Positions 7,573 through 12,485 of a stretch of DNA of 12,485 nt are shown here, in pieces. This stretch comes from DATFEN01 sp035691285 (lineage in GTDB: Bacteria > Acidobacteriota > Vicinamibacteria > Fen-336): the NCBI GenBank assembly GCA_035691285.1, contig DASSJI010000046.1, positions 1-12,485 on the forward strand. Direction: 5' to 3'. The position numbers and the translations under genes were made by a program. The notes beneath the pieces are model-generated. The model saw only the letters and a program-made list of their open reading frames with translations, was not told the DNA's origin and made no database searches. Numbering within the stretch: the stretch's first letter is position 1; the number at the start of each line of letters is the position of its first letter.

Positions 7573-8348
7573 TCGCCCCGGAAGCGCGGACGCCTCTTCT
7601 CGAGGAAGGCCGCGGTTCCCTCCTGCTTGTCCTGAGACTCGAAAGCAATCGCCTGGACCGCCGATTCGTAGAGCAGTCCCGCGCCGAGCGGCATCTGGGA
7701 TGAGGCGTTGAGCGCGCGCTTGGCGAGGCGGACGGCGAGCGGGCCCAGGGCCGTGATCCGCTCGGCGAGCCGCCGCGCCGCAGGCATCAGCTCTGCCGGC
7801 GCCACGACCTCGCTCACGAGGCCGCACGCGAGCGCCTGGCGCGCGTCCCAGCGCGCTCCGGTGAGGACCAGCTCCTTGGCGCGGCCCAGGCCGACGATGC
7901 GTGGCAAGCGCTGGGTCGCTCCCGCGCCGGGGATGATGCCGATCGCGGGCTCGGGCTGGCCGAAGATGGCGTTCTCGGCGGCGATGCGCAGGTCGCAGGC
8001 CAGGGCCAGCTCGCAGCCCCCACCCAGGGCGTACCCGTTGACCGCCGCGATCGTGACCGCCTCGTGGGCTTCGAGGGCGGCGAAGAGCCGCGAGTTGATG
8101 CCGGCGAGGGCGTCGTCGCGGCGGCGGTCGCGGATCGCGCGGATGTCGGCGCCGGACACGAAGGCCTTGTCTCCCGCACCGGTCACGATCAGGACCAGCG
8201 AGCGCCAGCCTCGAACCTCTTCGAGCGCCGCGTGAAGCTCCTTCACCGTCGGGGAGTCGAGCGCGTTCCTGACCTCTGGCCGGTCCACGGTAAGCGTGGC
8301 GACCATTCCGTCCCGCTCCAGCCGAACGTGGTCGTAGCCCAAGGTCAC
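7569..8348 (-). CDS. enoyl-CoA hydratase/isomerase (crotonase family)
   Basis: A 259-aa crotonase-fold enzyme that hydrates 2-enoyl-CoA to 3-hydroxyacyl-CoA in fatty-acid or branched-chain degradation. GTG 8348 (VTLGYDHV) is the start: it overlaps the stop of the dehydrogenase gene in GTGA and gives normal family length. Oxyanion-hole region SGADI (A67) and ALGGG (G110) are present, as are both catalytic glutamates of hydratases, E133 (FGQPE) and E159 (AKELVLTG), with PGAGATQRL between them. This favours a true hydratase over an isomerase or decarboxylase. Its reading frame is open far upstream to 9239, but that extension is a shadow of the dehydrogenase gene and not a fusion. Its partner enzyme is the dehydrogenase just upstream. 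Confidence 0.94.
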   Translation of the reverse strand: MTLGYDHVRLERDGMVATLTVDRPEVRNALDSPTVKELHAALEEVRGWRSLVLIVTGAGDKAFVSGADIRAIRDRRRDDALAGINSRLFAALEAHEAVTIAAVNGYALGGGCELALACDLRIAAENAIFGQPEPAIGIIPGAGATQRLPRIVGLGRAKELVLTGARWDARQALACGLVSEVVAPAELMPAARRLAERITALGPLAVRLAKRALNASSQMPLGAGLLYESAVQAIAFESQDKQEGTAAFLEKRRPRFRGE

Positions 8349-9193
8349 TTCGCCGGGTACTCGTACACCCCGCGGCCGGCCTTGCGCCCGAGGCGACCCG
8401 CCTTGACGTACTGCACGAGCAGGGGACATGGCCGGTACTTCTCGCCGAGGCTCTTGTGGAGGAACTCGAGCACCGAGAGCCTCGTGTCCAGGCCCACGAG
8501 GTCGACGAGCTCGAAGGGACCCATCGGATGGTTGAGGCCGAGCTTCAAGGCCTTGTCGATGTCCCAGGCCGACGCCACGCCGGCCTCGAGCATGTAGAAG
8601 GCCTCGTTGCCGATCATGGCGTTGATCCGCGACGTGACGAAGCCCGGCGACTCGCGCACGACGACGCTCTCCTTGCCCATGCGCTCCGCGACCGCCGCCA
8701 CCGCGGCCAGCGTCTCGTCGCTGGTGTCGAGCCCGCGGACGATCTCGACGAGCTTCATCTTGGGCACCGGGTTGAAGAAGTGCATGCCCGCCACACGGGC
8801 GGGTCGCCTCGTGGCCGCTGCGAGCTCGGTCACGGACAGTCCTGAGGTGTTGGACGCGAGCACCACCTCGGGCCGGCAGACCTCGTCGAGCCGGGAGAAC
8901 AGCCGCAGCTTGAGGGCCATGTCCTCGGGCGCCGCCTCGACCACGAAGTCCGCCTCGTCGTCGAGGTCCTGGACGGGCGCGAGGCGCTTGAGGGCCGCGG
9001 CCGCCTCGGCCGGCTGGAGCTTCCCGCGGGCGATGCCCTCGTCCAGGTCCCGGCGGATCTGCGCCAGGGCCTTCTCCAAGGCGGCGCTCGAGACGTCGTG
9101 CAGGGTGGTCTCGAAGCCGCCGAGCGCCGCCGCGTACGCGATGCCCCGACCCATCAGCCCTGTGCCGACGACCGCAACCCGCTGGACGATCAA
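8345..9193 (-). CDS. 3-hydroxyacyl-CoA (3-hydroxybutyryl-CoA) dehydrogenase
   Basis: A 282-aa NAD(P)-dependent enzyme interconverting 3-hydroxyacyl-CoA and 3-oxoacyl-CoA. The N-terminal Rossmann domain begins at once: VAVVGTGLMGRG with G10, G12 and G15. Catalytic region: NTSGLS (S117), MHFFNP (H138) and E150, the spacing of the known His-Glu dyad. The C-terminal domain has LGLNHPMGPFELVDLVGLD and ends GRLGRKAGRGVYEY. The residue equivalent to the conserved Asn in GFxxNR is Ser188 (GFVTSR). TTG 9193 is chosen because it starts directly before the first strand, gives the usual length and is preceded by a GGGGGA Shine-Dalgarno; the frame up to 9442 covers the selenoprotein region antisense. It heads the unit running to the LOG gene and is coupled to the hydratase by GTGA. 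Confidence 0.92.
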   Translation of the reverse strand: MIVQRVAVVGTGLMGRGIAYAAALGGFETTLHDVSSAALEKALAQIRRDLDEGIARGKLQPAEAAAALKRLAPVQDLDDEADFVVEAAPEDMALKLRLFSRLDEVCRPEVVLASNTSGLSVTELAAATRRPARVAGMHFFNPVPKMKLVEIVRGLDTSDETLAAVAAVAERMGKESVVVRESPGFVTSRINAMIGNEAFYMLEAGVASAWDIDKALKLGLNHPMGPFELVDLVGLDTRLSVLEFLHKSLGEKYRPCPLLVQYVKAGRLGRKAGRGVYEYPAK

Positions 9194-9215
9194 GGCGAAT
9201 CCCCCGGAGCCCGTG

Positions 9216-9224
9216 AAGATAGCA
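9216..9224 (-). promoter_or_regulatory. extended -10 (TGC-TATCTT) of the dehydrogenase unit
   Basis: The minus strand reads TGCTATCTT, matching TGn plus a TATNNT hexamer, with the hexamer 22 nt before the TTG at 9193. This would give a short leader carrying the GGGGGA site. The same element with C for T (TGCTATCCT) lies at the same distance from the amidohydrolase start at 12118. No good -35 is seen, as expected for extended -10 promoters. Confidence 0.5.
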
Positions 9225-9238
9225 CGATCGCATGGGCA

Positions 9239-9244
9239 TAGAAT
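9239..9244 (+). promoter_or_regulatory. -10 TAGAAT for a leaderless selenoprotein transcript
   Basis: TAGAAT matches the -10 consensus at five of six bases and is followed by GGCGTC and the ATG at 9251, so transcription would begin at the start codon. No Shine-Dalgarno is visible. It occupies the position where a -35 for the opposing dehydrogenase promoter would be, so the two promoters overlap. Confidence 0.5.
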
Positions 9245-9250
9245 GGCGTC

Positions 9251-9469
9251 ATGTCCGTTCGCACCGTCGTCATCTACGGCAAGGACGGCTGACCCTACAC
9301 GGCCGACGCCCGTGAGGCGTACGCCGCCCAGGGCCACATCGTGGATTACCGCGACGCGAAGGGCTCGAAGGAGCACCTCGCCGAGATGCTGCGGCACACC
9401 GGGGGTCAAAGGCGCGTGCCCGTGATCGTCGAGGGCGAGCACGTCACGATCGGCTACGGGGGCACCTGA
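9251..9469 (+). CDS. glutaredoxin-like selenoprotein (UxxT motif, Sec at codon 14)
   Basis: A 72-aa glutaredoxin-fold redox protein read through an in-frame TGA at 9290-9292. The order of elements is that of a small glutaredoxin: strand TVVIYG (5-10), then GKDG-Sec14-PYT where glutaredoxins have C-P-Y-T/C, a helix with TADAREAY, strand IVDYRD (30-35), helix with SKEHLAEML, the cis-proline motif RVPVIV (P57) and a closing GYGGT. Sequence on both sides of TGA is in one frame and equally conserved-looking, and a SECIS-like hairpin follows, so selenocysteine rather than a nonsense mutation is the best reading. It fits what I recall as the Uxx-star glutaredoxin-like (seleno)protein family. It needs SelA, SelB, SelC and SelD from elsewhere in the genome. 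Its likely activity is reduction or detoxification by a selenol; the partner is unknown. Confidence 0.88.
9306..9323 (+). promoter_or_regulatory. bacterial SECIS-like hairpin after the UGA codon
   Basis: ACGCC (9306-9310) pairs perfectly with GGCGT (9316-9320), leaving the loop CGTGA (9311-9315) that contains the GU expected in the apical loop. The stem can extend by two pairs across a bulged A (9321): CG at 9304-9305 with CG at 9322-9323. The loop begins 18 nt after the UGA, within the distance at which SelB-binding hairpins work in bacteria. It sits inside the coding sequence, as bacterial SECIS elements do. Structure seen by eye; SelB binding is inferred. Confidence 0.7.
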
Positions 9470-9480
9470 GGGGTGTGAGC

Positions 9481-9497
9481 GGGGCCCGTGGGGCCCC
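9481..9497 (+). terminator. strong GC hairpin after the selenoprotein gene
   Basis: GGGGCCC (9481-9487) and GGGCCCC (9491-9497) form a perfect 7-bp stem over a GTG loop, 11 nt after the selenoprotein stop. Only TTA follows, so it lacks the T-tract of an intrinsic terminator. It may attenuate transcription, protect the 3' end or set expression of the following DinB gene, whose GGAG site begins 5 nt later. Confidence 0.4.
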
Positions 9498-9513
9498 TTA
9501 CCGGAGCGGAGCG

Positions 9514-10032
9514 ATGCACCCGTTCGTAGCGGAGTCGGTCGCGGTTCTCGAACGCACGCCGGCGGTCCTGACGGCGCTCCTCGCGGGCCTTCCCGAGGCC
9601 TGGATCGACGCGCGCGAGGCCGAGGGCACCTTCAGCCCGCGCGACGTGCTCGGGCATCTCATCCACGGCGAGGACACCGACTGGGTGCCGCGCCTGCGTC
9701 TCATCCTCGAGAAGGGCGACAGCGAGCCCTTCGTTCCCTTCGACCGCTTCGGATTCCGCGATGCGATCGGGAGGCCGCTGGCAGACCTCCTGGCGGAGTT
9801 CGCGAGGAAGCGCGGCGACAACGTGGCGTTCGTCAGGGGCCTGGGCCTGTCCGAGGCCGATCTCGCGCTCCCTGGCCGTCACCCGTCCCTGGGCGCCGTG
9901 ACGCTGAGGCAGCTCGTCGCAACCTGGGTCGCGCACGACCTGAACCACATCGGCCAGGCGGTGCGCGTCATGGCGCGCCGCCACGTCGAGACGGTCGGGC
10001 CCTGGCCCGCCTATCTCAAGATCCTGGGCTGA
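9514..10032 (+). CDS. DinB-family putative metalloenzyme (first copy)
   Basis: A 172-aa four-helix-bundle protein of the DinB/YfiT-like superfamily, whose studied members include divalent-metal hydrolases and bacillithiol- or mycothiol-dependent S-transferases. The metal-binding His triad is visible: H48 (VLGHLIHGE) and H141/H145 (HDLNHIGQAVRV). The start ATG 9514 is preferred to GTG 9475 because it has GGAG 7 nt upstream and begins where the first helix begins. It lies 44 bp after the selenoprotein and 6 bp before the next gene. Substrate unknown. Its length and sequence differ clearly from the second DinB protein at 10815, so they are not a recent duplication. Confidence 0.88.
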   Translation: MHPFVAESVAVLERTPAVLTALLAGLPEAWIDAREAEGTFSPRDVLGHLIHGEDTDWVPRLRLILEKGDSEPFVPFDRFGFRDAIGRPLADLLAEFARKRGDNVAFVRGLGLSEADLALPGRHPSLGAVTLRQLVATWVAHDLNHIGQAVRVMARRHVETVGPWPAYLKILG

Positions 10033-10038
10033 GGCGAG

Positions 10039-10557
10039 ATGCGGGACGGGCCAACCCGCCGGGCCTTGAAGGCCGTGGCCCGGGCTGTGTTCTACGCCAA
10101 CCGGATGCCAGCCCGCCTGTACCGGCGCGCGTGGCGCCTCGACGCCTGGCGCCTGGGCGGCGCGTGCCGGCGCTGCGCGGCCTGCTGCGAACGGCCCGCG
10201 ATCCGGGCCAACCTCCTGGTCTGGCACATGCCGCTCCCGAGGCGCCTGTTCCTCTGGTGGCAGCGTAGCGTCAACGGATTCGCCCTCACCGGCACCGTGC
10301 GGCGCGAGCGGCTGTTCGTCTTCGAATGCGGTCATTTCGACCGCGCGAGCCGATCCTGCGACAGCTACGACTCGCGGCCCGGGATGTGCCGGGACTACCC
10401 GCGCGCCCTGCTCGCCCAGCCCGCTCCGGAGCTGCTGCCGGGCTGCGGCTACCGCCCCGTGCTCCGGAGCGCCGGCCGCTTCCTGCGCGTCCTCGAATCG
10501 CAGCCGCTGGCCCCGGAACGACGGGCGCGTCTCGTGCGAGAATTGCGCCTCGAATGA
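10039..10557 (+). CDS. YkgJ-type CxxCxxCC cysteine-cluster protein
   Basis: A 172-aa protein with eight cysteines in the pattern of the YkgJ (zinc/iron-chelating, FliB-like) family: C43-x2-C46-x2-C49-C50 near the start, then C97, C107, C117 and C136. These probably bind a Zn ion or an Fe-S cluster. The motif GMCRDYPRALL with C117 is the typical second half of the family. The first 40 residues are strongly basic (RRALK, RLYRRAWRLDAWRL). No signal peptide, so it is likely cytoplasmic. ATG 10039 follows the DinB stop by 6 bp with GAGG just upstream, indicating co-transcription. The biochemical role of the family is poorly known. Confidence 0.85.
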   Translation: MRDGPTRRALKAVARAVFYANRMPARLYRRAWRLDAWRLGGACRRCAACCERPAIRANLLVWHMPLPRRLFLWWQRSVNGFALTGTVRRERLFVFECGHFDRASRSCDSYDSRPGMCRDYPRALLAQPAPELLPGCGYRPVLRSAGRFLRVLESQPLAPERRARLVRELRLE

Positions 10558-10570
10558 GGCCTGCCAGAAC

Positions 10571-10810
10571 ATGACGGTCGCCGAAAGGATCGCCGCGGTC
10601 CTGAGCCCTCACCTCGGCGCCCATTCGGCCGATGCTGTGGCGCGCCACATGTGCGCGAAGCACGAGATCGCCGAGGGAGCAGCCGAGTCGAAGCTCGCCG
10701 ATTTCCAGGAGTTCCTGCGCCGGGGCCTCGTGGCCTTCGTGGGCGGCGAGCGTGCGGCTGCCCTCGCCGCCCAGTGCGTCGAGCGCGTGCGCGAGGCGGC
10801 TCGAGAGTAG
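10571..10810 (+). CDS. conserved-looking 79-aa helical protein, unknown
   Basis: A small protein I cannot assign to a family. It reads as a compact all-helical domain: VAERIAAVLSPHL (3-15), SADAVARHMCAKH (19-31), KLADFQEFLRRGLVAFVG (41-58) and RAAALAAQCVERVREAA (61-77). Two cysteines (C28, C69) and three histidines (H14, H26, H31) could bind metal or act in redox, but no motif is established. It has no signal or membrane segment. It is real by context: 13 bp after the YkgJ-type gene and 4 bp before the second DinB gene, all on the plus strand. A GAGG lies 13 nt before the ATG. Confidence 0.65.
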   Translation: MTVAERIAAVLSPHLGAHSADAVARHMCAKHEIAEGAAESKLADFQEFLRRGLVAFVGGERAAALAAQCVERVREAARE

Positions 10811-10814
10811 TCGC

Positions 10815-11279
10815 ATGGCCGGTCTCTCCGAGGCCCTGCTCGTCCGGCTGCGCTCGCAGCTCGACGCGCTGCCTCTGGTGCTGGGCGACGCCTCCGAAGA
10901 GCGCCTCCGCCGACGGCCCACGTCCGGCGCCTGGTCCGCTCACGAGAACCTGGCGCACCTGGCGCGCCACCACGAAGTCATGATCGAGCGGATCGAGAGG
11001 ATCCTGCGCGAGGACCGGCCGGCGCTGGCGCGCTACCGGGCCGAGGAGGACCCGCGCTGGGCGGAGTGGGCGGCGCGCGGCAGCGGCGAGGTGCTGACGG
11101 GCCTGCGCGGACTGCGGGCGCGCCTCGTCGCCGCGGTCGAGGCTCTCGACGCCGAGGAAGCGGGTCGCGTCGGGGTGCATTCCAGCTTCGGGCCGCTGAG
11201 GCTCTCCGAGTGGCTCGAGTTCTTCCTGATCCACGAGGGCCACCACCTGTACGTCGCGCTGACGCGCGCGCGGCGCTAG
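10815..11279 (+). CDS. DinB-family putative metalloenzyme (second copy)
   Basis: A 154-aa DinB-superfamily protein (DinB_2 type). The N-terminal region has TSGAWSAHENLAHLARHHE with H48 as first metal ligand, and the C-terminal helix has IHEGHHLY with H140 and H144. The middle motif EDPRWAEW is common in this type. ATG 10815 is chosen because the open frame upstream (to 10632) is a shadow of the 79-aa gene, and the start follows that gene's stop by 4 bp. Last gene of the plus-strand run led by the selenoprotein. Its TAG overlaps the TAG of the convergent amidohydrolase. Substrate unknown. Confidence 0.88.
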   Translation: MAGLSEALLVRLRSQLDALPLVLGDASEERLRRRPTSGAWSAHENLAHLARHHEVMIERIERILREDRPALARYRAEEDPRWAEWAARGSGEVLTGLRGLRARLVAAVEALDAEEAGRVGVHSSFGPLRLSEWLEFFLIHEGHHLYVALTRARR

Positions 11280-12118
11280 GGGAACAGCCGCCGAGCATTG
11301 CCCTCGACGATCGCCCGCTTGGCGTCGTCGGGCAGGTCGAGGGCGAGGAAGTCCCGCAGGTTCCGCCCCATGCTGCGGACGCCCGGAGCGGGCCAGTCGC
11401 TGCCGTACAGCGTCTTGTCCGCGATCTCGGCGAGGCGGGGGAAGTACCTCGGGATCGCCGCCGGAGGCACGCTCGAGACGTCCATGTACACGTTCGGAAA
11501 GCGCCGGACCAGGAAGAACGCCTGGTCCATCCAGAGCGGGCGGCCGCCATGCGCCAGGATGATCGTCAGCTCGGGGAAGTCCACGGCGACGTCGTCCACC
11601 AGGATCGCCTCTCCGGCGCGGCTGCGCGCTCCCGGAAACACCGAGGTGCCAGTATGGATCATGACCGGGAGCCGGAGGCGCTGCGCCTCCTCGTAGATCG
11701 CGCGGAGGGCGTCGAGCCCGTGGAGGTAGGCGTTCGGCTCGATCGCCATGTGCGGCGGGTGGATCTTCAGCGCGCGAACCCCCAGCTCGGCGGCCCGCCG
11801 GACCTCGGCGGCGGCGTCCTCGGCGAAGCGCGGGTGCACTCCTCCCATGGGAATCAGGCGCGCACGCCCGGCGCGGCAGTACTCTGCGACGTACTCGTTG
11901 ACGCGGTGCGTGAAGCCCATCAGGTCTGGGCTCGGGTAGTTGACGAGCACCGCGCGCTCGATGCCGTCGGCGTCGAGCCGCCGGAGCAGGTGCTCGGGCG
12001 ACTTCATGATCTTCTGGAGTTCGTCGACGTCGTCGCGGCCGCGGGTCATCGTCTCCAGCGCCGCGGGCTTCAGCTCCCACCAGGGCTGGACGTGGACGTG
12101 GGCATCCGTGACGTTCAC
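11276..12118 (-). CDS. amidohydrolase-2 (ACMSD-like) family enzyme
   Basis: A 280-aa metal-dependent TIM-barrel hydrolase or decarboxylase of the amidohydrolase-2 family, which includes ACMSD and related benzoate and resorcylate decarboxylases. Metal-site residues in order: DAHVHV (H7, H9), VMIHTG (H155), LAHGG (H190) and GSDWP (D241). Family features also include GVRALKIHP near 113-121 and the C-terminal NARRLF. The GTG at 12118 starts immediately before the HxH motif, gives full length and has GAAGG (12126-12130) 7 nt upstream. It is transcribed divergently from the secreted-protein gene at 12171 and ends tail to tail with the second DinB gene. The natural substrate cannot be told. Confidence 0.9.
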   Translation of the reverse strand: MNVTDAHVHVQPWWELKPAALETMTRGRDDVDELQKIMKSPEHLLRRLDADGIERAVLVNYPSPDLMGFTHRVNEYVAEYCRAGRARLIPMGGVHPRFAEDAAAEVRRAAELGVRALKIHPPHMAIEPNAYLHGLDALRAIYEEAQRLRLPVMIHTGTSVFPGARSRAGEAILVDDVAVDFPELTIILAHGGRPLWMDQAFFLVRRFPNVYMDVSSVPPAAIPRYFPRLAEIADKTLYGSDWPAPGVRSMGRNLRDFLALDLPDDAKRAIVEGNARRLFP

Positions 12119-12140
12119 TGCCGCGCCTTCACGGCGGCGG

Positions 12141-12149
12141 AGGATAGCA
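12141..12149 (-). promoter_or_regulatory. extended -10 (TGC-TATCCT) of the amidohydrolase gene
   Basis: On the minus strand TGCTATCCT has its hexamer 22 nt before the GTG at 12118, leaving room for a short leader with the GAAGG site. It is the same element at the same distance as the one before the dehydrogenase gene at 9193, which supports both. Confidence 0.5.
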
Positions 12150-12158
12150 CGCCCATGC

Positions 12159-12164
12159 TAGGCT
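12159..12164 (+). promoter_or_regulatory. -10 TAGGCT (extended TGC) for a leaderless transcript
   Basis: TGC-TAGGCT is followed by CCCGGC and then GTG 12171, the 6-nt leaderless spacing seen before 6425 and 9251. No Shine-Dalgarno precedes the start. It lies within 15 bp of the opposing amidohydrolase promoter. Confidence 0.45.
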
Positions 12165-12170
12165 CCCGGC

Positions 12171-12485
12171 GTGCTGCACTCGCTCGCGCTCCTCGTGCTG
12201 GCAGTGGAAGGCCGTCCGCTCTATTACTGGGGAGCGCGGCCGGCCGTGGTCACGCTGGACGAACCGGCCACCAGGGGCGTCGAGGCCGCCGTGCTCGAGT
12301 TGCACGCGGCCCGGGACGGGGGCGACCTCGTCCTCCGCGTGGGCTTCGACCGCCCGGTGCGCGAGGCCGTTCGCCTCCCCGACGGCACGCCGGTGTCGGG
12401 CCGGCTGAAGGCCGTCGTGTACATCGACGCCGACGACGACCGGAGCACGGGAACGCAGGAGGGGCCCGCAGACCTTCGCACCGGA
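12171..12485 (+). CDS. secreted hypothetical protein, 3' end outside window
   Basis: The frame is open from GTG 12171 to the last base, 105 codons, with no stop. The first 14 residues (MLHSLALLVLAVEG) look like a short, uncharged signal sequence. The mature part is rich in short beta-strand-like segments, and VVYIDADDDRSTG near residues 85-97 has an acidic D-x-D-x-D-like patch that could bind calcium; this type of sequence is common in secreted beta-sandwich proteins. No family is recognised. The TAGGCT hexamer six bases before GTG supports the start. The gene is divergent from the amidohydrolase. Confidence 0.65.
   Translation, partial: MLHSLALLVLAVEGRPLYYWGARPAVVTLDEPATRGVEAAVLELHAARDGGDLVLRVGFDRPVREAVRLPDGTPVSGRLKAVVYIDADDDRSTGTQEGPADLRTG

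Noticed and set aside
7569..9239. Apparent 556-aa dehydrogenase-hydratase fusion
   Set aside because: Only the last 259 residues read as a hydratase. The upstream part is out of frame with the dehydrogenase and is a shadow; the two are separate genes overlapping in GTGA.
9290..9292. TGA at codon 14 as a nonsense mutation or sequencing error
   Set aside because: It falls exactly on the redox Cys position, the frame continues intact to a second stop with family motifs, and a SECIS-like hairpin follows. A TGC/TGT-to-TGA change remains formally possible.
9475..9513. GTG 9475 as the start of the first DinB gene
   Set aside because: The GAGGGG is only 1 nt away, and the added residues would be encoded by the GC hairpin; ATG 9514 has properly spaced GGAG.
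10449..12080. 543-codon open frame on the minus strand
   Set aside because: It crosses three plus-strand genes and the amidohydrolase in another frame, and its translation is low-complexity Arg/Ala/Gly/Pro.

Overview
This is a GC-rich bacterial chromosomal window with tightly packed genes, short intergenic gaps and frequent GTG/TTG starts. The mix of genes (fused 2-oxoacid dehydrogenase E1, beta-oxidation enzymes, amidohydrolase, DinB proteins, a sulfatase-like lipoprotein and a selenoprotein) fits a high-GC soil or sediment lineage such as Rokubacteria/Methylomirabilota, Acidobacteria or the former Deltaproteobacteria. The sequence alone does not decide between these. No rRNA, tRNA or CRISPR array was seen.

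Layout. (1) 1 to about 1277: the right part of an IS256-family insertion sequence whose transposase runs off the 5' edge. It abuts, and appears to have cut off the 3' end of, a PlsB-like acyltransferase gene on the minus strand (1253-2248). (2) 2297-4459: a lipoprotein of the sulfatase/alkaline-phosphatase superfamily, divergent from the acyltransferase. It has Thr where sulfatases have the formylglycine Cys/Ser. (3) 9193 down to 4464, minus strand: 3-hydroxyacyl-CoA dehydrogenase, enoyl-CoA hydratase, a 70-aa membrane protein and a LOG-family protein, joined by 4-nt start/stop overlaps. After a regulatory gap come a stand-alone Fis-type HTH protein and a fused alpha/beta E1 of a branched-chain 2-oxoacid dehydrogenase type. 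This looks like an acyl-CoA or branched-chain catabolic module. (4) 9251-11279, plus strand: five closely spaced genes led by a glutaredoxin-like selenoprotein with an in-frame UGA in the redox motif (U-P-Y-T) followed by a bacterial SECIS-like hairpin. Behind it come a DinB protein, a CxxCxxCC (YkgJ-type) protein, a 79-aa unknown and a second DinB protein. (5) 11276-12118, minus strand: an amidohydrolase-2 (ACMSD-like) enzyme. (6) From 12171: the start of a secreted hypothetical protein that leaves the window.

The main discovery is the selenoprotein at 9251-9469. A standard ORF search misses it because UGA reads as stop. It implies that the host encodes SelA, SelB, SelC and SelD elsewhere. 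Its possible operon with two DinB proteins and a cysteine-cluster protein suggests an uncharacterised thiol/selenol or metal-related function; this is inference.

A second theme is promoter layout. Four genes (2297, 6425, 9251, 12171) have a TAGNNT hexamer ending 6-7 nt before the start codon and no Shine-Dalgarno sequence, which is the arrangement expected for leaderless transcripts. Two of the genes facing them across divergent gaps (9193 and 12118) share an extended -10 element, TGCTATC(T/C)T, at identical spacing from their starts.
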